Shown: positions 35,201 through 44,868 of the stretch, in pieces
How positions within the stretch are numbered: position 1 is the stretch's first letter
Layout: every line of letters begins with the position of its first letter
Source of the DNA: a virus
Direction: 5' to 3' (one strand)
IMG/VR virus record: IMGVR_UViG_3300005098_000017
Coordinates: 83,434-147,433 of that record
Length of the DNA stretch: 64,000 nucleotides
Made by a program: the position numbers and the translations under genes
Notes under the pieces: generated by a model
What the model was told of the DNA's origin: nothing
What the model saw: the letters and a program-made list of their open reading frames with translations, nothing else
Database searches by the model: none

Positions 35201-38200
35201 CTATCAAGCGTTTTGTTGGTCATGCTATTGGTAGGAATCTAAGAGGTCTTACTATAAAACAGTATATGGCATTGCGCCGCGGTGTGCGTGCACCAAAAAT
35301 AAATTTGGGGGATATATGGAAGGAGATATTTAGCGACAAAGCAGCTGCTCATCCGTTATACGACATGTTGAGTAATGATAATATGTTGAAACTTGGATTG
35401 ATGGATGAGTCTGCTCAGGCAGGTTATGCACAATGTGCATTAATAAGGGAGATCTTTAATAGATTGGTAGAATCGGGGCTTCATCTTACCAACCCAGAGC
35501 AGTACATCAAGTATGGTACTTTCGTAATGACGGACCGGCTTCAGCTTGGTGATAAGGTTGTAAAAATTGGTTATAATGGTAAATTGGTTTTTAATAAGGT
35601 AATTACATCTTATGATCTTACAGGTATACCTTCATTAGATTTTTCACTTACCTATGAGATAGTTTTGCCAACCCCCTTAAAGTGGGTTACATATTATCAA
35701 AAAGGTATGGGGACAGCACAGCGCTGGTCCTTAAGTCAATTTCCGTATTATCTTATAGAGCCGGCACGTTTTATGGAGCGTGGTGAATTGGGCATCTTTA
35801 TAGAGACAGAGATGACCCGGCTAAAGGAGGCATTAATTAAAAAATATGGTGTGCGGGAAGCCGCCAATGTTATGTCAAAGATGACAAAGGACCTCAATGA
35901 TTATATGAATAGAGTGGTTAATTACGCTATTAAGGAGCACGGGCTTCCCATCAAACTTACCAGTCCGTTGTTTATATTCAATCCCAAAATGATGGCAATA
36001 GAGGGCAATTATGATTTGTTTAACACATTGACAACAGAACAAAAGGGATTATTGTGGACAGTATTTTTGGAGGGTTTACCTGAGAAGGTGGGAAAGATTG
36101 GTGGATATCCAAGCTTGTTTGATTATCTTGAGGCTAAATTCAAGGAGCATGGTATTGTTGTAACTCCCCAAGAAAGGAGGATATTCAGAAGATATGTACA
36201 GAAACAATATGCGTTGTATAAGAACAAAAAGATAAGCGAAAAGGAATTTTTTGAAACAGTCTTGCTGAAGGACATAGCTGATGAGAGGATACGAAACTGG
36301 TTTAGCAGATTATATTATGGAGATGATAGGGAGCAGCTGGCGCGCTTATTCGATATATATCAGATAAAATTAGGTAAAAGGGTTGTTGAACTTATTGGTT
36401 TGGGCCGTCATAGCCCCTTTGGGTTGGGTGATACGGCTCTAACTAGTACCTACAAAAGTTTTGTTCGTATACCAATGCAGATGTATTGGGATATCCATCG
36501 CTGGCCTCATTTGGAGGGTATGGCTCAATTTATTGATGCCTTCCAAGCTCAGAATCTACCTATTTATGAGACACTTCTTAAGATGGCTGATATGCTAAAA
36601 ATGAGTCAGTCATCTATTGATGAGTTGGTGAAGGCAGGGGGTATCTATGCTGTACCGGTGCGGCGCTTCTTTGACTTTGTGCGCAAACATATGAATCTTC
36701 TTAGGTCAATAAGGGAGGATATATATGTACCAGAAAAGATATTAGAGGAGGCTCATGGTGATATGGTTCGTGCTGTCCAAATGATGCTTGATCTGGGTGT
36801 ATCGTTAACGGATTTTAAGGAGAATGCTATAAAGTTTGAAGGCGCGCAGGTCCGTGCGCAGGTTGCCAAGGAGGTGCAGGATTTCCTCAGACAGATATTT
36901 GAGGAGGCGCAAGGGAAGCGCGTTGTTATCGATGTAGGCAGGGCAATGTCTGTTTCCTATAAGAACCTTGAGTCGATGATTGGTCAGAATGATGCTATTA
37001 TTAGGGATCTTATAAAATATTTAGAGAGAATGGGTTACAACAAGCTGAAGTATATACCATTGGGGACAAGGGAATTTTGGGATCTGTCATTTCACCAGAT
37101 TGGTAGAGACCAAGTTATTGTTGAGCCTCAGGTTAAGAAGTTGCTGCAATTAATGGCATCGATTGCATCAATTAAGGGTAAGGTGCAAGCAACTGGTGTG
37201 CCATCGGCGCAGGTTAAATTTGAAGAGAGAAATGTATTTTATAAGCAGTTTGTTAATTATCTTGGTTCTATAGCTAGTAGCTTTATAGGCCGGCAATCCT
37301 TATGGGCACGCACTGCTGTAACACATCTTCCTGGTGTTGAGGGTGTTGGACTTCCGTCCTTCTTGCTTTTTAATAAGTCGCGGCTTCTTGACACAGTTGT
37401 ATGGGAGCCATTTACGACCTATGTTGATGCTTCTGTTATTGAGAATCTCAGAGGTATGTTGGAAGCCGCCGGCTTCTCCAAAGAATTTATCGATGCTTTT
37501 TACAAGGGTAGTCCTAATGTAGCATTTTTAGGTATGCCCGGACGTATGCCATTCCACCCCGGTATGGGATTGATAGGATTTATAAAGAGTTTAACCAAGC
37601 AGCAGAAGAAACATGTTTCATCTGTAAGCGATGCTGTTAAAATATATATGGATCCTTTATTGATAACGAAGGTTCTATTGGGTGACTGGGATACAGATAG
37701 ATTGATGGCGTTACTAACAATGACATCTCCGAAGGGTGCTGAGGATATAACAAGGATATGGAAGTGGGTCTATGGTTTATCAGATCAGGATGTTGCATTT
37801 CTTATGTCGTATGGTAAGTTTAGAGCTGGTGACAGGAAGGCTATAGGTGAATTGCAGACATTTTTTACGTCTGTTTTTGAGAAGATGACAAAAGAGCAGA
37901 AGGAGGCATATATACAGAGCAAAGAGTTTGAGGATATGCTCCACAAAAGATTATCAGCCATTGTTGCAAGAATGAAGGAAGGATATTTGAGCTGGTTTGG
38001 TAAGTCTGAGGCAGAAGAGTTAAGCGAGCGGGTCGAGTTTTTAGTGACAGGTGATGTGACGAAGATACCGACAACGGAGGGTAAGGTTATTTATTTACCG
38101 ACTATATTAGCGCAGATGCGTGGTTATACGATGAAGATTGAAAAAATGTGGCCGTTTATACAGGAGGCTAAAGAGATTGCGAGGAAGGAAGGAATTCCAT

Positions 38201-39342
38201 TCAAGGAGGCGTTAGCTAAGCATATGGCTGACGTTTTTGCTAATAGGGAGCTTAGGAATGTACTGGGTACATCGATGGCTGGTAAAGCTGATGTGATAAG
38301 AACAGGGTATGCATTAGCATTGCAGCATATATATAAATTAAGAGCTGAAGGGCTTTCATATCAGGATATAAGTAAGATCATGGGATTAAGCATTCCAGAA
38401 GCATTTGGTCAAGTATTTGATAAATGGATGGCGGCGGGTTCTGAAAGACAGAAGATGATTCTCACATTTGAAAGGGAAATACTCGATAAGGTATTAAAGA
38501 TGAAGCGTGGTGGTTCTCCAGAGGCGATGGCTGAAGCAATAAATAATCTTGCTAATGAGTTGCTGGAGTATAGTAAGGTTTCATCATCTGTTGCGAAGAA
38601 AGGACATGAGTTAATAGATAAATTTGTTGCAGAAATTGATTGGGAGAAGATGGGATTGAAGCCGCGTGATGCTTTATACATGATGGGGTGGTTATTAAGA
38701 AACACGCAATGGACTATCCGTAATTCCAGTTATCTTGTTACGAGACAATCGATAAATAGAGGTCTTATTGAAGCATATGCGATGTTTGCATCCCGTTTGC
38801 TGAGTCAACCGACGGGTCCTACGGTAAGCCCGACATTGTTAGATGCATTGTCGGGTGAGGTATTAAGGGGCATGGCAAAGGAGCCGAAGCCATTGAATGA
38901 ATTACTTGGCGAGCAAACAGCAAATATGAGGTTTAGGGAGGCATTGGCGGGCTTCCTTACAAAAACATTTGAGAATTTATCTAAATCAAGAAAACATAGA
39001 TTGCTATTAGCAGGTGCATTGGCTGGGATAGCGGGATATATATTAAGCGGGCCGAAATTAAGAGGAGATATATTTTCATTTGGTATCGATATAGGCACAG
39101 TGCATGGATTGGAGCCGAGCTTCTTTGATGGTAGATGGACATACCCTGAGTTGCCCCGAGGGGAGGATATAAGGGGTTTGGAGAATCCATATCATAAAAG
39201 GAAAATTTATATTCTACGTAATATAAGGCGCAGGAACCCTGCATTATTTAATGAGTTAAGGAGGCGCGGTATAATTCAAGAGTGGGAAATGTCGGCGCCT
39301 TATGATTACCCACGCAGAGAAAGGAAGGTGATCTATGTATGA
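32281..39342 (+). CDS. Giant protein with exonuclease-like and PD-(D/E)XK-like regions
   Basis: This encodes 2353 residues, with its ATG overlapping the previous stop (TAATG). The N-terminus repeats the pattern of the preceding protein: Arg/Lys-rich, then a short hydrophobic segment (FAKFGLGVAALVPIVYLV). At 325-350, QLSVVDLRGVKRSIEIKLG (Asp338, Glu347, Lys349) fits a PD-(D/E)XK nuclease. At 470-715, VFMDAEW (Asp476, Glu478), LLVMGKNFWSSEVALLERAF and VDIEDIYRLVYG follow the DnaQ exonuclease order; the later catalytic Asp and His are not clear. A hydrophobic segment near 2250-2270 precedes the tail. It is probably a virion protein that enters the cell, or part of the tape-measure complex. Confidence 0.7.
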   Translation: MAVIRKKHTYLRTFTRRKEREKGNRFAKFGLGVAALVPIVYLVRGRGFERLHDFLKTFAEASYKKEARASEASLWAYGPLDRIKKAFMDNPFLSVLGNVTKKEAQGRSVREVLNKLKDIVELLREYYSVAEIRKLFNEDIIPYADKASKLIVEEEKQLVYKYQLMFERALKILTRKINEKGWLPRDPFHFRLLSKYLPHSYKFGLFYGTMPSFSAPLFEISTASGQFAQIFQREVKNLSESEVLLGQHVEQVIKDYVKKHVVVNPEWELAASEVFKHLSAEEHLQVRNLVTRITEQVAKWLHRHAGIDATDLPDVHVVIKAQRYYDVPMLVAQLSVVDLRGVKRSIEIKLGVPQKSGLMAAIGNYPTANVRFAQGNRVRSIFSLKLERLGEMFEHALNDLYEGKSEDYVTRRIHRIIGRYDLYGTGRNDKAFQLVHSIVDKDFKDYAAYNAKKRFLKRAAELVLGVRKGKYRVFMDAEWVMAGISSTGTQYAVTESRRRLIWSFAIQVFDDLGNEVDKLVVFIDPKTISDEFFMSQVRRFGLSKAAAEEALKAVRGRVAMPAGYVRVDSEMEASRLICKKIKDIINKYGKDDLLVMGKNFWSSEVALLERAFKADSNILNYIKRKLVDIEDIYRLVYGAKAINRSLSVEAILDYVKVSDEGSKLLGRLLNYEPRVEVQAFANLVRSLHFGEQDNRIAYILSKIAESMVNNDPELRERVLRIYDIVAKSQGAVLSFTTQQEFMQRAYNYVKEQLKSVGVGSPNAARKWRFEYPFNPADWVPLFVPTLEKQRYQLGRGLPLSEASKRLLETLKKEYARRVLGLGEADINYLGPALISMPFKRFLEQQMLYNVRSVFTIPVFSTFFPFAGEGHMFIHRRLTELSTVVQEVISQKIPISRLENMDARMQLWAKLFESAMEAVKTSPKLGELIKSKFNNDIVKFLRAVDLSIVIGRYRGWIKDSERLANVLAQLFPGFPIKRFVGHAIGRNLRGLTIKQYMALRRGVRAPKINLGDIWKEIFSDKAAAHPLYDMLSNDNMLKLGLMDESAQAGYAQCALIREIFNRLVESGLHLTNPEQYIKYGTFVMTDRLQLGDKVVKIGYNGKLVFNKVITSYDLTGIPSLDFSLTYEIVLPTPLKWVTYYQKGMGTAQRWSLSQFPYYLIEPARFMERGELGIFIETEMTRLKEALIKKYGVREAANVMSKMTKDLNDYMNRVVNYAIKEHGLPIKLTSPLFIFNPKMMAIEGNYDLFNTLTTEQKGLLWTVFLEGLPEKVGKIGGYPSLFDYLEAKFKEHGIVVTPQERRIFRRYVQKQYALYKNKKISEKEFFETVLLKDIADERIRNWFSRLYYGDDREQLARLFDIYQIKLGKRVVELIGLGRHSPFGLGDTALTSTYKSFVRIPMQMYWDIHRWPHLEGMAQFIDAFQAQNLPIYETLLKMADMLKMSQSSIDELVKAGGIYAVPVRRFFDFVRKHMNLLRSIREDIYVPEKILEEAHGDMVRAVQMMLDLGVSLTDFKENAIKFEGAQVRAQVAKEVQDFLRQIFEEAQGKRVVIDVGRAMSVSYKNLESMIGQNDAIIRDLIKYLERMGYNKLKYIPLGTREFWDLSFHQIGRDQVIVEPQVKKLLQLMASIASIKGKVQATGVPSAQVKFEERNVFYKQFVNYLGSIASSFIGRQSLWARTAVTHLPGVEGVGLPSFLLFNKSRLLDTVVWEPFTTYVDASVIENLRGMLEAAGFSKEFIDAFYKGSPNVAFLGMPGRMPFHPGMGLIGFIKSLTKQQKKHVSSVSDAVKIYMDPLLITKVLLGDWDTDRLMALLTMTSPKGAEDITRIWKWVYGLSDQDVAFLMSYGKFRAGDRKAIGELQTFFTSVFEKMTKEQKEAYIQSKEFEDMLHKRLSAIVARMKEGYLSWFGKSEAEELSERVEFLVTGDVTKIPTTEGKVIYLPTILAQMRGYTMKIEKMWPFIQEAKEIARKEGIPFKEALAKHMADVFANRELRNVLGTSMAGKADVIRTGYALALQHIYKLRAEGLSYQDISKIMGLSIPEAFGQVFDKWMAAGSERQKMILTFEREILDKVLKMKRGGSPEAMAEAINNLANELLEYSKVSSSVAKKGHELIDKFVAEIDWEKMGLKPRDALYMMGWLLRNTQWTIRNSSYLVTRQSINRGLIEAYAMFASRLLSQPTGPTVSPTLLDALSGEVLRGMAKEPKPLNELLGEQTANMRFREALAGFLTKTFENLSKSRKHRLLLAGALAGIAGYILSGPKLRGDIFSFGIDIGTVHGLEPSFFDGRWTYPELPRGEDIRGLENPYHKRKIYILRNIRRRNPALFNELRRRGIIQEWEMSAPYDYPRRERKVIYV

Positions 39343-39506
39343 AAATTATAGTTAGAGTATCACCAAATGCAGATATTGTTCGTGTTGAAGCGGCAATACG
39401 TAATGCTTTGATGGCGTATGATTTAGATGTACGGTCGATACAAGTGGTAACAACAGCTTTCGGACAGGAGGAGTATGCCAGAGGACCCGAAAAAACCGAG
39501 GCTTGA
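39339..39506 (+). CDS. Small overlapping ORF of 55 residues
   Basis: ATG 39339 overlaps the stop of the giant gene (ATGA) and the frame runs to TGA at 39504-39506, so it overlaps the next gene by 32 bases. The sequence MKIIVRVSPNADIVRVEAAI, then AMAYDLDVRSIQVVTT-like strands, looks like a small alpha/beta unit with alternating hydrophobic residues. It fills the 132-base gap between the two giant genes, and the ribosome site GGAGG for the following ATG 39475 lies within it. It is short enough to be missed by usual length cut-offs. No family was recognised. Confidence 0.6.
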   Translation: MKIIVRVSPNADIVRVEAAIRNALMAYDLDVRSIQVVTTAFGQEEYARGPEKTEA

Positions 39507-42500
39507 TTACAGGACAGCTATTATAGGTACTGTTCCTGTGATTGTTACAGATTTTAGAGTTGTTGAGAATTTTTCCTACCAGCAGATACAGACGCTACGT
39601 ATGGATAATAATGTTATTTACCAGATACCCGGAAGGAATTTGTATGTTATTATTGGATTAGAATTTCCTGATGGTTATTCCATTAATACAGGACTGCGTG
39701 AGCTCCATGCCATGATGTTTCTTGCTTCCATTGTACCTATTTATAGTCCGTGGCTTAATGACATGGTTATTGCATCGTTTGATCAATATAGAGGGCTTGC
39801 TGAATTAATGGGTGTTAATACAGATGTAAACATTTATGCATTGCGTCGTTTAACGATGAGATCTGTTGAGTCGCCTTATGCTATTGGTGTTGAGATGGAG
39901 ATTGCTCCCATGGATTTAGATGCGGCGCGGCTTAAACCCCAATTCCTTGTGGATGAAGAGGCAGCGCGGGCTAAATCTGAATTTATAGCGAGGTTGTTTG
40001 AGTTATATGAAACGATGAAGAGAAGTGAGGACCCGCTGGCTTATTTGGATGGCTTTACATCTATCTACAATGATTACAAGAGGGCTGTTGCTAATAAGGT
40101 TGTCGACTTCCTATGGCAGTCAGAATTATTTAAAAGGTGGATAAGCATAATATATCCTGAGGGTGATAAGTCACTTTTACCAGTTCAAGGGGTGCGGCTT
40201 AAACGGCAGCTTGGTATATGGAGACAAACGCCATTTGCTAATATTGTTATTCATTATCTTCATATGGCTGATGATATCGTATCGTTGCGAGATGAAATCC
40301 ATAAGTATGTTTCAGATGTGGCTAGTAGTACAGCGAAAATGATCCGTGATTATGTAGCTGATTACGAACAAATTCAGCAGGTTGGCGCGCCTCGACGATT
40401 TTTTCAAGTATTACAGACATTATATAATAGCATTAAAGGTGGCATACGCACCCGTGTTGATAGTTCATTAATGGGTACTATAGCATTTGGCAATCAGATA
40501 AGAGAGATGTTACTTGAGGTTGCATTACGTATGGATAATGGGCAGAGAGGTAAGTTTACTAACTATGTGCAAAGGATTCTATCTCTGACGGCGGGGCCTA
40601 ATCTAGTAGTCCCTGAGATGATGATGGAAGGTGAATCAGCTATTGTTACAATGTCTGATTTTCTTACTAGATTTTTTGCGGAATTAGGTAAGAAGTTGGA
40701 TACGGATTCATACAAAATTTTTGTTGATTTATTTGCTGATGTTATGTCTGAACGTATTGCGTATTGGGAGTTGTTTTCAAAGGTGATGAAATATGAGACA
40801 TTTGATTTTGGTAAGTATCGTGCTACTCCAACCAGATGGGAATACACTGTGACTAATAAATTTGTACCTCTGAGGATTGGTGATGCAGTAGCTCCCTTGT
40901 TGCAACATCTTGGTACTGACAGTCCTATATTTAGGGTGCAGTATGCATGTGGTGATGGTCTGGCCATAAGGCAGCTAAAACAGTTAAGAGATGATGTTGA
41001 TAAGGCTGTGCAACAGATAAATGAAATAGGGTCATATTTCCCTTGGATTACGAGATATATAGAGCCTATAATATTATCCTCAACGGACGGCTTAATTGAA
41101 TTTCTGGGCATGCAGCATGCGGTTTTAGATTCAGTAAGTATTAATCCGATGGAAGAAGCCGCGATGGTTGCTGAGGCTACATGTACATTTGTTGCCTCTG
41201 ATATAACGATTTTTGATTACGAGCAGTTTGAGTTTGCCGATACTGTTGGTGCCAATAATTTATCATGTCTATTATTATTCTATGCATTGCGTAAATGGTA
41301 CCAGGAAATTTTTGGCAAAGACCTTCCTCCGAGTGGTACTGTTGCAGAGACGGTGCAGCCATTAAAGGAAGGTGAAGATATTTCGAAGCTAAGGATTCCG
41401 TTTAAATTGTTTGATGTTATGGATTCACAGAATGTAACGAAGCGTGCATTTCAGTATGCGATGACATTATCCAAAGCTGAGAATCAGAATTATTATAACT
41501 TCACTATCTATAATTCAGATAAAAAGGCTGTATATGCATTAAATGAGGGTGTGGTTACTAACGTAACTAATAATCTGGTTGATGGTTATATAGTTCGTGT
41601 GAAAAACGGTGATTTTGTAACGGAGTATAGGAATCTGGGGAAATTGGCAGAGGATATTAAGCCGGGCGAAAAGGTGTTGGGTGGACAATATTTAGGGGAG
41701 GCGCGCTTCTTTGCTAGTGGAACATATCCAACCGAAGTACAGGAAAAAGAAGTTAAAATGCTACCTAACCTATTAGGATTAGGGGTGCCTGAGGTTGTTC
41801 AAGAATACAAGAAGAAAGTAAAAACATCTGGTCCTGCGCCTTATGGGGTGTTTATATTATTTATGTATAAAAATATTCCATTGGACCTAGAAATTTATAA
41901 AGGTAAGGAGGTTTTTGAAAAAGCAGCTAATATATCTGCGCCCACAGATATATATGCATATTTTTGGACCCATACTAAGGATGATAAAATAACATGGGCT
42001 GGGCATACCTATGATGTGAAAAATAATCCTTATGTCCAAGGATATGTAAATAGTGTCTTAGGTGGGATACCTATTTTAGAATCAATTTCGAATCGTGTTT
42101 TTGATGAGAAGACATTTTTTGATGTCCTTATTCGATTACTGATGGAGAAATGTATGACATGTGTATCGTCATTTGATATTGCTGGCTTGGAGCAGAAACT
42201 TGCAAATGAATTGGGTATGGAGCCGGCTTCTGCAACTGATAAAGCTGTTCCAACACAGGAGGAATATGTGCCCGTTCTTGGCCGTCCATACTTTACCCAC
42301 CCATCATTGGAAGAGATGAAACTACCAGAGCCACAATTACCTCCTAAGGTAACTCCGGCACCAGAGGAAGGAAAAATGGAAGTACCTGAGGAGAAAGTAG
42401 AGAAACCGCAGCTTTCTGCACCAAAAGAATTACCTGAGGAGGCCCCGCCAGTAGAGGTGCCGCCTAGTGAACCACCAATGATAGAAGAAGGTGAAAAAGA

Positions 42501-44868
42501 GGAGGGTGATCTTTTAAATAGACTCATAGCACGTTACATGGCGCTTGTATCGCAAGATATGAAATATTTACAGCAGTTACCACCTACCCCTATAGTTGAT
42601 ATGGAAGCGGTGCCTACTGATGATGAACTTATACATAGGAGAAATAGTGGTTTATGGGAGCATTTAAAGCAGCATTACACAGAGTTTGTAAAATTGGAAG
42701 CTGTATTGTCACAGAAATTTGGTGATGAATTCTTTAAGGATTTTGATGAACGGGTAAAAGCTGAGCGTGAGGAATTACGGAAACTAGAAGGTGGTGGATT
42801 ATACCGTTGGGTTGTTGCAGATCGTTACCGTGAAATAATTAATGATGAATATGTGACATATGGTATACCGTGGCAAAGTTTGAAGGATCAGGCACCCTTT
42901 GATGAATTGTTGCCATTGATAAAACAGAGACATGCTGTTGTTGTCAGTCTTATGAGGAATTTATTTGAACTGGGGAAAAATTCTTCTGAACGTGATTTCT
43001 GGGCCGTGGCTTCTTCAAGATTTGAAAATAGGCTGTCCTTCTTTAACAATGGTCTTGATCAGATTGCTGCTGAATACGGTGATAATTCAATGGAGATAAT
43101 TGAATTTTATGATAATGCTTTGGTGAAGGAGCAGGATTATTTATCAGCTCTCGAAGAGGCTTATGAGAGTCAGTTGGTTAGAGAGGAAAAGAAAGAATCT
43201 ATAGAGAAAAAGGATATGCCATCCAGTACTATACCACCAGCTGGTACTCCAAATCGTCTGCCTGAGTTAGAAGCAAAATATAAGGAGATCATAGGATATG
43301 AACGAGATCTATTGGAAGCGGCACAGGATTTAAAAGATCCTTATTGGAAGAATGCATTGGAGGAGTTTAACAAGCGTGTGGCTAATTATGAGAGGGATAT
43401 TGAGGAGGCCGCGGGCCCAGATTTAGAAAAAATTTATGAGAATGCTATAGCTTATGAGACAATGATGCTTGATAATTATAAGACCAAATATCAGAAGCAG
43501 AGGGCTATTGGAGATTATACGAAGCCGCCAATGCCCCAGCATGTGGCGCCGGTGACGGTTCCGAGGGCTAAACCAGTAAAACCACCTACGGAAATTGTTA
43601 TTCCACCAGATGAGGTAGAGATGTGGCGTGAACTGTTAGATTTTATGGCTGATAGCTATATTAGGGGTAATTTGTTTAAAGATGTTGATTTGGTAAGTAA
43701 GATAGATGCAAATGATATAGATGGGTCATTTAATGCTATTTTATCACAGATAGCATCTTCTCATATGGAATTAGATAGTGTAGATGCTGTTGCTGTGCAT
43801 ATAACAGCTAGTGGTCCAGCAAGTGATAATTTTATTGGAGGTTGGGAAAGATTAGCTAGAAGTTTTGATTTACAGGGTGGTGTTGAGAAAGCTCGACGTA
43901 AGCATAAAGGAGCATATAGTATTTATCATATATTAATTGGTAATGGTTTTATAAAACATTATCGTGATAAAATTCGGGGATTTGATTCTAAATATGATGG
44001 TTTGATTATGGTATGCCGTCCATTGACACAGATGGCGAATCATATTGGGGGATTGAATCGTCAATCTATTAGTGTTGCATGGGTTGGTATGCCATTTATG
44101 CAAGTTCTTAGGAATAGTCGTGCATGTAAATATCCTATACAGACAGCTACTCCATTTCCTCATATAGGTTTTTGGGAATATGTGATCGAGCCGGCATATC
44201 AGTCGTTGCTAAGAGAGCATAAGCCGCCGACTTATACTGCTTTAAGACAGAGGGCATTTGAAATATTGGATGATAATGGTTGGATAGAGCCTCCTGATAA
44301 AAGTATAAATAGTCAGGTTGTGGCATTTACAAATGAGTTTTACGATAAAGTGCCGGCTTATGACTTTACTCATTATATAGCGAATGGTGGGGTTATAACA
44401 TGGCCGAGTTGGGGAGATTTGCTACAGGGTGGTAAGATGAAAATAGATGCACATGCAATACCGGGGATAGGAGAGCGTAAGAGTGGTATATGTGTAAGCA
44501 AGATAGGGGGTAAATTTGCTCTTAAATATATTTATGGTATGAGTCCGCGTGCTTGGGATAGATTAGTCAAAGTTGTTGGCGTATTGCGTATGTTATATTC
44601 TAAAGCATTTAATAAGGTTGTTACTGTTGGTGGACATTCGGAATTGTACACATTATTAGATACATCCCATCGTGCAACAGGTAAGGTATGTCCCGGGTTT
44701 AATCTGCGTGGGAAAAGTAGAGGAAATTATGATTTGATACTAGAGATAAGGAGAGGTGCTAATGCGTATTTACCAGATTTGGGTTATGAGTTGTGGTTGT
44801 CGCCGACTGCGGAGAAATATTGGGAGAAATATTTTAAAGCCGTTATTAAGGCTATAGGAGAATCATAA
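39475..44868 (+). CDS. Giant tail-tip protein with C-terminal amidase and M23-like fold
   Basis: This encodes 1797 residues after GGAGG. Residues 672-745 look like a M23/lysostaphin beta fold (KKAVYALNEGVVTNVTNN, VKNGDFVTEYRNLGKLAEDI, IKPGEKVLGGQYLGEA), but the zinc-binding His pair is absent. A Pro/Glu-rich linker covers about 940-1040. The C-terminal 360 residues look like an N-acetylmuramoyl-L-alanine amidase (amidase_2/PGRP): VAVHITASG (His1442), YHILIGNG, MANHIGGLNRQSISVAWVG, then a roughly 200-residue insertion, then HSELY and HRATGKVCPGF (His1732, Cys1739). It probably cleaves peptidoglycan during infection. Coiled-coil-like Glu/Lys-rich helices lie between linker and amidase. Confidence 0.75.
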   Translation: MPEDPKKPRLDYRTAIIGTVPVIVTDFRVVENFSYQQIQTLRMDNNVIYQIPGRNLYVIIGLEFPDGYSINTGLRELHAMMFLASIVPIYSPWLNDMVIASFDQYRGLAELMGVNTDVNIYALRRLTMRSVESPYAIGVEMEIAPMDLDAARLKPQFLVDEEAARAKSEFIARLFELYETMKRSEDPLAYLDGFTSIYNDYKRAVANKVVDFLWQSELFKRWISIIYPEGDKSLLPVQGVRLKRQLGIWRQTPFANIVIHYLHMADDIVSLRDEIHKYVSDVASSTAKMIRDYVADYEQIQQVGAPRRFFQVLQTLYNSIKGGIRTRVDSSLMGTIAFGNQIREMLLEVALRMDNGQRGKFTNYVQRILSLTAGPNLVVPEMMMEGESAIVTMSDFLTRFFAELGKKLDTDSYKIFVDLFADVMSERIAYWELFSKVMKYETFDFGKYRATPTRWEYTVTNKFVPLRIGDAVAPLLQHLGTDSPIFRVQYACGDGLAIRQLKQLRDDVDKAVQQINEIGSYFPWITRYIEPIILSSTDGLIEFLGMQHAVLDSVSINPMEEAAMVAEATCTFVASDITIFDYEQFEFADTVGANNLSCLLLFYALRKWYQEIFGKDLPPSGTVAETVQPLKEGEDISKLRIPFKLFDVMDSQNVTKRAFQYAMTLSKAENQNYYNFTIYNSDKKAVYALNEGVVTNVTNNLVDGYIVRVKNGDFVTEYRNLGKLAEDIKPGEKVLGGQYLGEARFFASGTYPTEVQEKEVKMLPNLLGLGVPEVVQEYKKKVKTSGPAPYGVFILFMYKNIPLDLEIYKGKEVFEKAANISAPTDIYAYFWTHTKDDKITWAGHTYDVKNNPYVQGYVNSVLGGIPILESISNRVFDEKTFFDVLIRLLMEKCMTCVSSFDIAGLEQKLANELGMEPASATDKAVPTQEEYVPVLGRPYFTHPSLEEMKLPEPQLPPKVTPAPEEGKMEVPEEKVEKPQLSAPKELPEEAPPVEVPPSEPPMIEEGEKEEGDLLNRLIARYMALVSQDMKYLQQLPPTPIVDMEAVPTDDELIHRRNSGLWEHLKQHYTEFVKLEAVLSQKFGDEFFKDFDERVKAEREELRKLEGGGLYRWVVADRYREIINDEYVTYGIPWQSLKDQAPFDELLPLIKQRHAVVVSLMRNLFELGKNSSERDFWAVASSRFENRLSFFNNGLDQIAAEYGDNSMEIIEFYDNALVKEQDYLSALEEAYESQLVREEKKESIEKKDMPSSTIPPAGTPNRLPELEAKYKEIIGYERDLLEAAQDLKDPYWKNALEEFNKRVANYERDIEEAAGPDLEKIYENAIAYETMMLDNYKTKYQKQRAIGDYTKPPMPQHVAPVTVPRAKPVKPPTEIVIPPDEVEMWRELLDFMADSYIRGNLFKDVDLVSKIDANDIDGSFNAILSQIASSHMELDSVDAVAVHITASGPASDNFIGGWERLARSFDLQGGVEKARRKHKGAYSIYHILIGNGFIKHYRDKIRGFDSKYDGLIMVCRPLTQMANHIGGLNRQSISVAWVGMPFMQVLRNSRACKYPIQTATPFPHIGFWEYVIEPAYQSLLREHKPPTYTALRQRAFEILDDNGWIEPPDKSINSQVVAFTNEFYDKVPAYDFTHYIANGGVITWPSWGDLLQGGKMKIDAHAIPGIGERKSGICVSKIGGKFALKYIYGMSPRAWDRLVKVVGVLRMLYSKAFNKVVTVGGHSELYTLLDTSHRATGKVCPGFNLRGKSRGNYDLILEIRRGANAYLPDLGYELWLSPTAEKYWEKYFKAVIKAIGES

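Noticed and set aside
40563-41111. 182-residue open frame on the - strand inside the tail-tip gene
   Set aside because: It lies wholly inside a well-supported sense gene, has no motif and no neighbouring - strand genes.
42030-42527. 165-residue open frame on the - strand
   Set aside because: It mirrors the Pro/Glu-rich linker of the sense protein, giving a Gly/Ser-rich artefact.
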